A DNA stretch of 35,874 nucleotides from a virus, in IMG/VR virus record IMGVR_UViG_3300029258_003225, positions 1 through 35,874 of that record. One strand, written 5' to 3'. This document shows positions 15,496 through 21,965 of this stretch, one piece after another. The notes under the pieces were generated by a model. The model searched no databases, was not told the origin of the DNA, and saw nothing but the letters and a program-made list of their open reading frames with translations. Each line of letters opens with the position of its first letter. Position 1 is the first letter of the stretch. The position numbers and the translations under genes are program-made.

Positions 15496-16039
15496 GTCTA
15501 CGGATCTCCATTTTCTTAGTGGTATATATTTCCAACCCTGGAACATCACGAACACCAGCTTTGAAGAGAGATTTCACTTTCTTTTCGTCTACTTTTAGGT
15601 ATTCACGTGGTATAAGGGTTAAATCGTTAACAGAATACTCGGTTTTCTCTTTTTGTAGGACAAAAGCTTTAGAAGTGATGAGTCTTGCATTTTCCATAAG
15701 ATCAGGCAGTAAGATCTCAGCATCTGCCCAGTCTACTTCCTGTAGTTCTTCTTGAGGAACGGTAGTGGACCAGTCTTCCAGCCTTTCAACGGCATTTTTT
15801 TGCATAGCATCTAAGGCAGATACCAACATCTTTGCCTCGGCATCTACTTTTGCTATATATGCTCTTTCTACCTGAGTTAGCTCCTTCCGTTTCTCATCAA
15901 TCGCATCTACAAGAGTTCGAGCTTCTGCTATATAGTCTACAACCTCTAGAGCTCGACTTCTCGAGGTTATAGGCTCTAGATGTCTTGTTTTCTTTAGTAA
16001 GAGAGCCATTGGCTCCGTGTATTTTTCTAGTGTGTTCAT
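15470..16039 (-). CDS. RecT-associated conserved phage protein (DUF1351-like)
   Basis: The 189-residue protein has long charged helices in the first two thirds (SRALEVVDYIAEARTLVDAI, KRKELTQVERAYIAKVDAEA). It ends in a conserved-looking domain: VNDLTLIPREYLKVDEKKVK followed by SLFKAGVRDVPGLEIYTTKK. The 'IPREYLxxDxxxVxxxxKAGxxxxPGxxxY' ending is typical of proteins encoded next to RecT-type genes. These are often labelled DUF1351 and sometimes compared with Gam. Its role may be host-nuclease inhibition or support of annealing. The 5' leader is duplicated before the gene at 16439. Confidence 0.6.
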   Translation of the reverse strand: MNTLEKYTEPMALLLKKTRHLEPITSRSRALEVVDYIAEARTLVDAIDEKRKELTQVERAYIAKVDAEAKMLVSALDAMQKNAVERLEDWSTTVPQEELQEVDWADAEILLPDLMENARLITSKAFVLQKEKTEYSVNDLTLIPREYLKVDEKKVKSLFKAGVRDVPGLEIYTTKKMEIRRHAKTSSTS

Positions 16040-16070
16040 AAAATTCCCTTAGTTTGGTTGTTTTATTTTA
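16026..16070 (-). repeat. Duplicated leader and start codon, copy 1 (copy 2 at 16426-16469)
   Basis: About 44 bases covering an AT-rich leader, the AAGGGAA ribosome site, the ATG and codons for MNTLE are nearly identical in front of two unrelated genes exactly 400 bases apart. Only the GGTTG/TTGTTG region differs. The duplication gives both genes the same translation-initiation region. Confidence 0.8.
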
Positions 16071-16187
16071 AATATACGAGCTTTCATCATCTTCTTTTTT
16101 AAAGGCAATTCTTAGTATGCCAATGAAAAAAGCTAACAATTGACAGGCAGCCCAAAAAGAAAAATCAATAGCTATAATTCTAAACAT
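16068..16187 (-). CDS. 39-residue membrane microprotein
   Basis: GGAGATAGGT precedes the ATG at 16187. The product begins MFRIIAIDFSFWAACQLLAF, has one hydrophobic helix (WAACQLLAFFIGILRIAF) and a charged tail KKEDDESSYI. It starts 10 bases after the stop of the coiled-coil gene and ends just before the duplicated leader. No recognised family. Confidence 0.5.
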   Translation of the reverse strand: MFRIIAIDFSFWAACQLLAFFIGILRIAFKKEDDESSYI

Positions 16188-16196
16188 ACCTATCTC

Positions 16197-16439
16197 CTAT
16201 AGTTGGCATAGTTTGTTATAACGATTCTCATAAAGGTGCATCTGATCTTCGAGGAGATCTATGCTATCTAACAAACGAGCAAGTTCTTCGTCCGCTTGTT
16301 CAGCTTGTAACTCATAATGATCAGAGATCTCTCTTAAAATCTCTTTCTGCTCTTCGACCTGTGCTTCTAAACAATCGATCGTTTCGTTGTATCGGTCTAT
16401 GGTATCTGCTAATAACTCTCTTTGTTCTAGTGTGTTCAT
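16197..16439 (-). CDS. Small acidic coiled-coil protein
   Basis: The 80-residue protein is a Glu/Leu-rich helix throughout (TIDRYNETIDCLEAQVEEQK, EQADEELARLLDSIDLLEDQ) with heptad character. It shares its leader and first five codons with the DUF1351-like gene downstream, but the proteins are otherwise unrelated. An oligomerising accessory or anti-host small protein is possible; no motif points to a specific role. Confidence 0.55.
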   Translation of the reverse strand: MNTLEQRELLADTIDRYNETIDCLEAQVEEQKEILREISDHYELQAEQADEELARLLDSIDLLEDQMHLYENRYNKLCQL

Positions 16440-16462
16440 AAAATTCCCTTAGTTTTGTTGGT

Positions 16463-16528
16463 TTATTTTGGGTCTTGTAAAACAAAAATAAAGTAAAACG
16501 ATATCACAAGTAATATAGTTGTTATCAT
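16463..16528 (-). CDS. 21-residue membrane microprotein
   Basis: GGGAGGTGTCGAT-ATG gives a strong ribosome site. The product is a single hydrophobic segment beginning MITTILLVISFYFIFVLQ and ending DPK. It lies alone between two in-line genes. Acceptance rests on the ribosome site and on similar microproteins elsewhere in the phage. Confidence 0.4.
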   Translation of the reverse strand: MITTILLVISFYFIFVLQDPK

Positions 16529-16549
16529 ATCGACACCTCCCGTTCTTTG

Positions 16550-16858
16550 TTATTCTTCTACGGCTCCGAAAACGTCCTCGTACTCTGACACCGTTAAATG
16601 CCTTTCTCCCCATCTTTTTGCAGCATCAAGAGATAGGGGCACAATGCCACTTCCGCTACGATATCCTCCACCAGCGCAAGCGTGTGCATATCTCGAAAGG
16701 CCACCACCTTCGCCATAGAGAAAAAATTCGCCTGTCTTTTTTTTATACAAACTTTCCTCGTAGTGATTAAAATCGCGCTCGCCGAGGCCATTCCAATAGC
16801 TCTCAATAAATTCTGCGGTTTCTGTATCGTACATTCTACCATTAATTATTTTTCTCAT
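16550..16858 (-). CDS. Conserved small phage protein, function unknown
   Basis: The start at 16858 (MRKIINGRMYDTETAEFIES, 102 residues) is preceded by TTAGGAG; an in-frame upstream start would run into the promoter region. The pattern 'MxKIIxGxxYDTETAxxI...NGxxxxDFxxxEExLYxxxxGxxFLxGEGGxxSxYA' and the ending EYEDVFGAVEE fit a small protein family often seen in phages and plasmids of many bacteria. No activity is known to me. It is the first gene of the leftward recombination operon, so it is probably made early. Confidence 0.65.
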   Translation of the reverse strand: MRKIINGRMYDTETAEFIESYWNGLGERDFNHYEESLYKKKTGEFFLYGEGGGLSRYAHACAGGGYRSGSGIVPLSLDAAKRWGERHLTVSEYEDVFGAVEE

Positions 16859-16896
16859 AATTTTACTCCTAATTAATTTGTTGGTTTGATAGTACA

Positions 16897-16925
16897 AGTA
16901 TGTAATAAGCATGATTTAATTACAA
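16897..16925 (-). promoter_or_regulatory. Candidate leftward sigma70-type promoter
   Basis: Read on the minus strand, TTGTAA (16920-16925) and CATACT (16897-16902) are separated by 17 bases, each matching four of six consensus positions. It would start transcription about 30 bases before the gene at 16858 and drive the recombination operon. Confidence 0.4.
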
Positions 16926-16980
16926 TAAAAAAGGATTAAAAAGATTTAGATATGGACATAAAGAATTAGAATAAAGGGGC

Positions 16981-17009
16981 TTACATTAAAATGGCACCAT
17001 GCATACAAT
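16981..17009 (+). promoter_or_regulatory. Candidate rightward sigma70-type promoter
   Basis: TTACAT (16981-16986) and TACAAT (17004-17009) are separated by 17 bases. The -10 matches five of six consensus positions. Transcription would begin near 17016, 25 bases before the ATG at 17041. This excludes the further-upstream ATG at 16999 as a start and drives the packaging block. Confidence 0.6.
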
Positions 17010-17040
17010 AACTTTTTTTAAGCAAAAAAGGAGACTAATC

Positions 17041-17325
17041 ATGCTAAAGGTTACACTTTATACCATTGATAATAAGCAAGTTGGGAAGTCGCTTATAAGC
17101 CAAGATGAAATGCTTTTTGATGTGCTAGAGGCGGCAAAAGACGGACTGCCAGTACGACAAGAGGACGAATATTTTGTGTGGCATAATCCGAGACACGTGT
17201 ATACAGCTAAGATAGAGCAGATAGAAGGAGACAAAAATGGTAGTATGGAGACAGGAAAACTGGAAGCTCGAGAAGATAAAGCCGAATCCGAAGAACCCAA
17301 GGAGACTCAACAAAGCCAAGTTTGA
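17041..17325 (+). CDS. Small acidic protein at the head of the packaging operon
   Basis: The start at 17041 (MLKVTLYTIDNKQVGKSLIS, 94 residues) has AAAAGGAG 8 bases upstream. The first ~60 residues alternate strands and helices. The tail is highly charged (KLEAREDKAESEEPKETQQS). The last third overlaps the ParB-like gene by 89 bases in another frame, so the charged tail may partly reflect the coding constraint of the overlap. I do not recognise the family. Confidence 0.55.
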   Translation: MLKVTLYTIDNKQVGKSLISQDEMLFDVLEAAKDGLPVRQEDEYFVWHNPRHVYTAKIEQIEGDKNGSMETGKLEAREDKAESEEPKETQQSQV

Positions 17326-17767
17326 GCAACTTAAAGTCTCTATGGACAAGTTTGGCCCATGTCAAGCTCTAGTAGTCAATCGAGACGGAGTTATCATCGG
17401 AGGAAACCAGAGATATTTGGTTTATCAAGGACTGGGATACACATCAGCAGATGTTATGATACCTCATAGACTGCTAGATCCACAAGAGGTAGATGAGTTG
17501 TCTATTAGGCTTAACCGACATGCTGGCGAGGATAATTTTGACATACTTGCCAACGAATTTGAGGTTGAGGATCTGTTGGATTGGGGCTTTGACAGTAAAG
17601 AGCTAGGTTTGCCATCTATAGATGAGATGCTAGAGGAGACCAAAGAAACGCCACAAAAGATACAGTTTGTCGCGACGTTTGATACTAAGGACGACCTAGA
17701 CCAGATATCAGCAGATTTAGCACATCTTGTGGATAAGACTGGTGGTAAATACAAGATAAAGGATTAG
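17237..17767 (+). CDS. ParB/sulfiredoxin-fold nuclease-like protein
   Basis: The 176-residue protein starts after AGAAGGAG. The ParB N-terminal pattern is clear: KIKPNPKNPRRLNKAKFEQL, then SMDKFGPCQALVVNRDGVII, GGNQRY at residues 55-60, and RLLDPQEVDELSIRLNRHAG. Phages often encode such proteins just before terminase, sometimes paired with a methyltransferase; none is present here. The C-terminal half (VATFDTKDDLDQISADLAHL) is a small alpha/beta unit. There is no ParA partner, so plasmid partition is unlikely. A nuclease or DNA-binding role in packaging or host takeover is more likely. Confidence 0.75.
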   Translation: MVVWRQENWKLEKIKPNPKNPRRLNKAKFEQLKVSMDKFGPCQALVVNRDGVIIGGNQRYLVYQGLGYTSADVMIPHRLLDPQEVDELSIRLNRHAGEDNFDILANEFEVEDLLDWGFDSKELGLPSIDEMLEETKETPQKIQFVATFDTKDDLDQISADLAHLVDKTGGKYKIKD

Positions 17768-17769
17768 CT

Positions 17770-18255
17770 ATGGCTGCCAAGAAAAAGAAAGACGATGATA
17801 AGCCAAGGCCAGGGACTATAGTCAACGGGAAAATGGTGCCACCGCCACCACCACCTCTTCGAGAGTATGATAAGAAGACTTTTGAGGGGTTGTGTTTTGT
17901 GCACTGCACAATTAACGAGATCGTAAACATTTTTCGTACCGATCCAAGGACTCTTGATAAGTGGTGTAAGAGGACTTACGGAGAGGGCTATTCCAGCTGT
18001 TATAAAAAATTTTCAGATGGAGGGAAAGCCTCTCTTAGGCGTATACAAATCAATTTAGCTAAGAAAAACGCCGCCATGGCTATCTGGATGGGCAAACAGT
18101 GGCTAGGACAAAGAGATATACCACAAGAACTAGAGCAGTTTAACGGGAAATTGGCAGTTTTGCTAGATAAACTTGCACATATAAAGCTCAAGGAGATTGA
18201 TGACGCTACAAGTGCCGATGAGCCAGAAGCAGATCAAGTCATTCCAGGAGTCTAA
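17770..18255 (+). CDS. terS: Terminase small subunit
   Basis: The 161-residue protein lies directly upstream of TerL and overlaps it. After a basic, Pro-rich start (KKKKDDDKPRPG, PPPPPP) it has a helix-turn-helix near residues 45-65 (TINEIVNIFRTDPRTLDKWC). Then comes RRIQINLAKKNAAMAIWMGK followed by QWLGQRD, a segment characteristic of small terminase subunits of this type. It would recognise viral DNA and deliver it to TerL. The C-terminal tail is acidic. No cos or pac site could be assigned. Confidence 0.82.
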   Translation: MAAKKKKDDDKPRPGTIVNGKMVPPPPPPLREYDKKTFEGLCFVHCTINEIVNIFRTDPRTLDKWCKRTYGEGYSSCYKKFSDGGKASLRRIQINLAKKNAAMAIWMGKQWLGQRDIPQELEQFNGKLAVLLDKLAHIKLKEIDDATSADEPEADQVIPGV

Positions 18256-20428
18256 CTCTCGTATCAACATCTTTGAGGGCTCTGTACGCGCAGGAAAGTC
18301 GTTCATAGCGCTCGTTAGATGGCTTGAGTTTATTCGTTCTGGGCCAGCTGGACCATTAGTAGCCTGTGGCCGTACAGACGCTACAATCAAGCGTAACATT
18401 GTTGATCCTCTATTTGATCTAGTCGGACCATCAGGGCTAAGATACTTCCCAGGCAAGAGAGAGCTGCACATCTATGGGCGTGTCATGATGCTCATTGGGG
18501 CGAATGACGATCGAGCGGAGGCAAAGATTAGAGGCTCTGAGATAGTAGGGGCATTGCTCGATGAGATTACCATCCTCCCAGAGTCCTTTGTTAAGATGCT
18601 GCTATCTCGTATGTCCATAAGAGGAGCCAAGCTATTTGCTACCACCAACCCAGACTCACCGTATCACTGGGTCAAGAAGGATCTTATAGACAGGAGAAAT
18701 GAACTGGATTGCTCTGTCTTTTCTTTTCGGCTTGATGATAATCCATCCCTTGATCCGTCATTTAAAGAGGCGCTTAAGAAAGAGTACTCAGGACTCTGGT
18801 ATAAGCGATTTATTGAGGGTCAGTGGGTTGTTGCTGAAGGCGCCGTCTATGACTTCTTCGACGAAGAAGTGCACACTATCAAATTTCCTCCACACAATCC
18901 ACGAGAGTATATCGTAGGCGTCGATTATGGCACAACTAACCCAACTGTCTTCAGCTTAATAGGTTACAGTCCAAATTCTTATCCAAACATCTGGCTCCAA
19001 GAGGAGTACTACTATGATTCTAAAGAGCACAATAGGCAAAAGTCTGACTTCGAATACGCCGAAGATTTCAAGAAATTTATTGATGGAAAGCATATCTCAG
19101 CTATCTACATCGACCCATCGGCAGCCTCATTTAAGCAAGAACTCTACCGTAACGGTATAACCAATATCTGCGATGCAGACAATGACGTCCTCTCGGGAAT
19201 TAGATTTACATCTAACCTGCTAACATCAGGAGCCTTAAAGATATGCCAGCAATGCACGAGGACTATTAGAGAGTTTGGTGCTTATGTGTGGGATGCAAGG
19301 GCTACAAAACTAGGTAAAGACGCTCCAATGAAGGTATCAGACCATTGCTTTTGTTGTAAAACCCCCATATTGACTGATCAAGGATACAAACCAATAGAGA
19401 GCCTCAGGAAAGGCGATAATGTTTTAACAACTATAGGCTACCAACCGATAGTAGAAACATTTGAGCGAGAAGCCGATTGCTATGAGTTTGATATCTTAGG
19501 CAAGACTCTCGCATGTACATACGATCACAAGATGTATTTAGCTAACCTGGATGATTACAAAGAGATCAACAAGATTGGGAGCCGAGATATTCAACTAATT
19601 TATTTAGGAGAAGGGGCATGGTCACAACAACAAGATTCGATGGAACAATTTTCAGAAGATATCCAAGCTCAAAAAACAGAACTGATAGAGTCTATTTCAA
19701 GGCTACAAAAGGAAAATATCGAGGAAGATATCTGCATCGAGTCTTATGGGAACGAGAGTTTGGAGAAATTCCAAAAGGATGCCATATTCATCACAAAAAC
19801 AAAGACACAACAGACAATAGCATTGGCAATCTCGAGTGCTGCCGAGCTTTCGACCATCTTTCCGAGCATGGCAGTAATCCTACAGAAAATCAAAGAAGAG
19901 CTCTCAAAGAAAACCTCCCTTATATGCTTGAAAAAGCAAAGCAATGGCACAAAAGTAGAGAGGGAAGCCTTTGGCATAGTCGACATGCAAAAGAGGCCTA
20001 TGCAAAGAGAGAGTATAAATCCTGCACATGTCTTTTCTGTGGAGAATCCTTCACAAGTAGAGACCCAAAAAAAGCAAAGTTTTGTAGCAATAAGTGTAAG
20101 GCTGCAAACAGACGGAGAAGTAAGATTGATAATGAGAAAAGAAAATGCCCTCTTTGCGGAAAGCTTTTCTCTAGAAACAAATACGACAAAAGAAAATTCT
20201 GCTCAATCTCGTGCGGAAGGAAAGCCTATTGGAAGGCAAAAAGTATATAACCTACACATAGCCAATAAACACGAGTATTTTGCGGATGGTATCTTGTCAA
20301 AGAATTGTATGGACAGCTTAAGGTACGGTGTATTTTCCCACTTTTTCTCCCAAGACGCCGTCGGCTATGGTATGTCCAAGTCTGATGCTAAGGCACTTGA
20401 GGATCGATATAAGGTAAGGATGTATTAA
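18200..20428 (+). CDS. terL: Terminase large subunit interrupted by an intein
   Basis: The ATG at 18200 has AAGGAG 4 bases upstream; the gene overlaps TerS by 56 bases. The ATPase has Walker A GSVRAGKS (residues 27-34), Walker B ALLDEIT, and the coupling segment FATTNPDSPYHW. The RNase H-like nuclease shows VGVDYGTTNPT and IYIDPSA. The third catalytic Asp lies in SDH|CMDSLRYGVFSH, which is split by a 320-residue intein (residues 383-702). After splicing the protein would be about 422 residues, normal for the family. The motor translocates DNA into the procapsid and cuts concatemers. Without splicing the nuclease site would be broken. Confidence 0.93.
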   Translation: MTLQVPMSQKQIKSFQESNSRINIFEGSVRAGKSFIALVRWLEFIRSGPAGPLVACGRTDATIKRNIVDPLFDLVGPSGLRYFPGKRELHIYGRVMMLIGANDDRAEAKIRGSEIVGALLDEITILPESFVKMLLSRMSIRGAKLFATTNPDSPYHWVKKDLIDRRNELDCSVFSFRLDDNPSLDPSFKEALKKEYSGLWYKRFIEGQWVVAEGAVYDFFDEEVHTIKFPPHNPREYIVGVDYGTTNPTVFSLIGYSPNSYPNIWLQEEYYYDSKEHNRQKSDFEYAEDFKKFIDGKHISAIYIDPSAASFKQELYRNGITNICDADNDVLSGIRFTSNLLTSGALKICQQCTRTIREFGAYVWDARATKLGKDAPMKVSDHCFCCKTPILTDQGYKPIESLRKGDNVLTTIGYQPIVETFEREADCYEFDILGKTLACTYDHKMYLANLDDYKEINKIGSRDIQLIYLGEGAWSQQQDSMEQFSEDIQAQKTELIESISRLQKENIEEDICIESYGNESLEKFQKDAIFITKTKTQQTIALAISSAAELSTIFPSMAVILQKIKEELSKKTSLICLKKQSNGTKVEREAFGIVDMQKRPMQRESINPAHVFSVENPSQVETQKKQSFVAISVRLQTDGEVRLIMRKENALFAESFSLETNTTKENSAQSRAEGKPIGRQKVYNLHIANKHEYFADGILSKNCMDSLRYGVFSHFFSQDAVGYGMSKSDAKALEDRYKVRMY
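19346..20305 (+). other. Intein in TerL, 320 residues
   Basis: The intein starts with Cys (CFCCKTPILTDQGYKPIESL, then RKGDNVLT: block A). It has the block B TxxH motif in LACTYDHKMYL (Thr 440, His 443 of the precursor). It ends with a block F/G-like segment (KVYNLHIANKHEYFADGILS, then KN), followed by Cys as the +1 extein residue. The penultimate residue is Lys rather than the usual His. The splicing domains are about 90 residues at the front and 18 at the back. The ~210 residues between them are low-complexity Ser/Gln/Glu/Lys-rich in this frame and overlap an HNH gene in another frame. Confidence 0.85.
19618..20250 (+). CDS. HNH homing endonuclease nested out of frame inside the TerL intein
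   Basis: The 210-residue reading frame is +2 relative to terL and has its own AGGAG 7 bases before the ATG. It starts MVTTTRFDGTIFRRYPSSKN. The HNH core is GRYLHRVLWEREFGEIPKGC, then HIHHKNKDTTDNSIGNLE. Two tandem zinc ribbons follow near the C-terminus: CLFCGESF...FCSNKC and CPLCGKLF...FCSISC. These are much more protein-like than the terL-frame translation of the same bases, so this frame is the evolved endonuclease. It would cut intein-less terL alleles to spread the element. Normally an intein endonuclease is fused in frame; here it is a separate nested gene. Confidence 0.85.
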   Translation: MVTTTRFDGTIFRRYPSSKNRTDRVYFKATKGKYRGRYLHRVLWEREFGEIPKGCHIHHKNKDTTDNSIGNLECCRAFDHLSEHGSNPTENQRRALKENLPYMLEKAKQWHKSREGSLWHSRHAKEAYAKREYKSCTCLFCGESFTSRDPKKAKFCSNKCKAANRRRSKIDNEKRKCPLCGKLFSRNKYDKRKFCSISCGRKAYWKAKSI

Positions 20429-20458
20429 AAAAAGAGCGGCCCACACTAAAGACCGCCC
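20427..20458 (-). terminator. Minus-strand terminator-like hairpin downstream of terL
   Basis: GAGCGG (20434-20439) pairs with CCGCCC (20453-20458), one G-U pair included. On the minus strand the stem is followed by seven T residues. It would stop leftward RNA from entering terL antisense. On the plus strand no T-run follows, so it is not an obvious terL terminator. Confidence 0.5.
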
Positions 20459-20533
20459 AAACCAAGCTAACTAAGAGAATTAGCAAGATTAGTATAGTCG
20501 CCTAACTCAATTTAAGTATATTTAAACCTTTAG

Positions 20534-20568
20534 AAAAAAAAGAAGGCCGTGCCGTTAAGGCAACGGCC
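20534..20568 (-). terminator. Second minus-strand terminator-like hairpin
   Basis: GGCCGT (20545-20550) pairs with ACGGCC (20563-20568), with an alternative inner stem GCCGTT/AACGGC. The minus-strand stem runs into TTCT followed by seven T residues. Together with the hairpin at 20434 it gives two in-line leftward stops between the origin region and terL. Confidence 0.5.
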
Positions 20569-20572
20569 CATG

Positions 20573-20591
20573 CAAAGTATGTTATACTTTG
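20573..20591. promoter_or_regulatory. 8-bp inverted repeat next to the iterons
   Basis: CAAAGTAT-GTT-ATACTTTG is a perfect inverted repeat 32 bases upstream of the first iteron. It is a likely dimer binding site or part of the origin. Confidence 0.45.
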
Positions 20592-20623
20592 TTAATTATA
20601 GGACTTCGATTTTAGGAGAGGAA

Positions 20624-20733
20624 TTTGCAACAATAGGTGGTCGACTTTGCAACAATAGGTGGTCGACTTTGCAACAATAGGTGGTCGACTTTGCAACAAT
20701 AGGTGGTCGACTTTGCAACAATAGGTGGTCGAC
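20624..20733 (+). repeat. Five perfect 22-bp iterons, probable replication origin
   Basis: Five head-to-tail copies of a 22-base unit, beginning TTTGCAACAAT and ending GGTGGTCGAC, lie at 20624, 20646, 20668, 20690 and 20712 with no spacer and no mismatch. The period equals about two helical turns, so a bound protein would face the same side at each copy, as in iteron origins. The initiator-like gene starts 320 bases downstream. Confidence 0.85.
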
Positions 20734-21053
20734 TTTTTACGAATTTTCGATTGCCACTGATTTTAGAAGAACATCAAATGATGGGGCCCCAGGTTTTACC
20801 CCGAGAGCCCCAAAAAGATGACGCAAGAAAAAGAAATCCCTTGCGTAGTATTAATCATCATAGATAGTCTAGGTTTTCATTTTCTTCTGGAGAAATAGTC
20901 CAGAACAAAAACCAATACAATCGCCAAATTGTATTTGTCGACGGATCCATCTGATCGACACTAAGATTAACATTTTAGGGTTTAATTCTAAAGTACTCCA
21001 GAGAAAAGTGAAACAAAAAGTAAATTTTTGACAACTTTAAGCGAGTACATCTT
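20734..21053. other. Origin-proximal non-coding region
   Basis: No convincing gene is present. The region has inverted repeats TGGGGC/GCCCCA (about 20782-20813) and ACGCAAG/CTTGCGT (about 20821-20846). A TTGACA hexamer lies at about 21028, but a 17-base spacer would put its -10 at the initiator start codon, so a normal promoter is not evident. These structures could serve origin melting or leader control. Confidence 0.45.
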
Positions 21054-21965
21054 ATGTTTTCAGTCCCACAACACACGCAAATCCCGAACAAACTCTTTGA
21101 TGAATTAATACCCACATTGAAAGAGGGCGAGCTTCGAGCGCTCCTTGTGATCATGCGTCAAACATATGGATGGCATAAAGAATGGGATCGAATATCGATA
21201 ACATTTCTGATGAAGAAAACTGGAATGTGCCGCCAATCCGTTTGTCTAGCCGTTAAGAATCTAATCAAAAAAGGGATGATCAAAAAGGAAAAATTTGGTC
21301 AATGTGGAACTGAACAAGTTTTCTATTCTTTATGTCTAATTAATGATGAAAAAAACGATCAAAATGGGCCTAATATAGAGACAAATTCAAATAAGTTATA
21401 CCAGTCTACTTACAAGACCCCCCCCAGTCTACTTAGTAGACCCTCAAAAGAAACTCTTACAAAAGAAACTATTAAAGAAAAAGTAAACCAAAAAGACCCC
21501 CCAACCCCCAAAGGGGGAGATCTAAATTCTTTATCTTTGAAAGAGAAAAAAGAGAGCTCTGCGAAGCAAGCGATCTCCGAAGAAGCAAAAGAGTTGGTAA
21601 CTTACGTTCAAGAGAAAGTTCATAGCTCAAATGCTAACGCAATTTCGCTTAACTCTAACCAACTCACAAGAGAGAGAAAGGCTGCGCAATCTTTACTCAT
21701 AGCTCTCACCCCCCGTAGTTCCGCGGCTTCCCCCTCTCTCACTGAAGCTTTTGCAATAGCAAAACAAGTAGTGGATAGGACGATGGATGATGATTTTTGG
21801 AAAGACAAGTTAATAAACGTTGCGTATCTCAAAAAGAAATGGAATCAACTCTCAAACTTAAATATCAAAAAATCCAATAATCGTCCTAAATGTAAATTTG
21901 ATGAAGACTGGAAGCCACCTACAGAGGAAGAAATGAAAGCTGGTGGGAGGTTGATTTATGTCTAA
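21054..21965 (+). CDS. Replication initiator, lambda O-like
   Basis: The 303-residue protein has the phage replication O N-terminal pattern: HTQIPNKLFDELIPTLKEGE, then LRALLVIMRQTYGWHKEWDR and ISITFLMKKTGMCRQSVCLA, then KNLIKKGMIKKEKF (a winged-helix DNA-binding domain, residues ~1-85). A Pro/Lys/Ser linker (about 110-165) leads to a C-terminal domain that should recruit the helicase loader (LTEAFAIAKQVVDRTMDDDF). Iterons lie upstream and two 20-base repeats lie inside the linker-coding part. The next gene is DnaC-like and overlaps by 8 bases. The ribosome site is weak, suggesting low expression. Confidence 0.8.
   Translation: MFSVPQHTQIPNKLFDELIPTLKEGELRALLVIMRQTYGWHKEWDRISITFLMKKTGMCRQSVCLAVKNLIKKGMIKKEKFGQCGTEQVFYSLCLINDEKNDQNGPNIETNSNKLYQSTYKTPPSLLSRPSKETLTKETIKEKVNQKDPPTPKGGDLNSLSLKEKKESSAKQAISEEAKELVTYVQEKVHSSNANAISLNSNQLTRERKAAQSLLIALTPRSSAASPSLTEAFAIAKQVVDRTMDDDFWKDKLINVAYLKKKWNQLSNLNIKKSNNRPKCKFDEDWKPPTEEEMKAGGRLIYV
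21401..21443 (+). repeat. Two 20-base direct repeats inside the initiator gene
   Basis: CCAGTCTACTTACAAGACCC (21401-21420) and CCAGTCTACTTAGTAGACCC (21424-21443) differ at two bases, and a run of eight C residues joins them. They lie in the linker part of the O-like gene. That is where lambda keeps its own iterons, so they may be a second initiator-binding cluster. Confidence 0.55.

Noticed and set aside
16999-17040. Upstream ATG for the first packaging-operon gene
   Set aside because: It would lie upstream of the predicted transcription start and has no ribosome site, while 17041 has a strong one.
17237-17767. Plasmid partition ParB
   Set aside because: There is no ParA-like ATPase and no centromere-like repeat next to it. 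ParB-fold proteins before terminase are common in lytic phages.
20624-20733. Possible CRISPR array
   Set aside because: The 22-bp units are directly adjacent with no spacers, no cas genes are present, and a replication initiator lies next to them; iterons explain the pattern.
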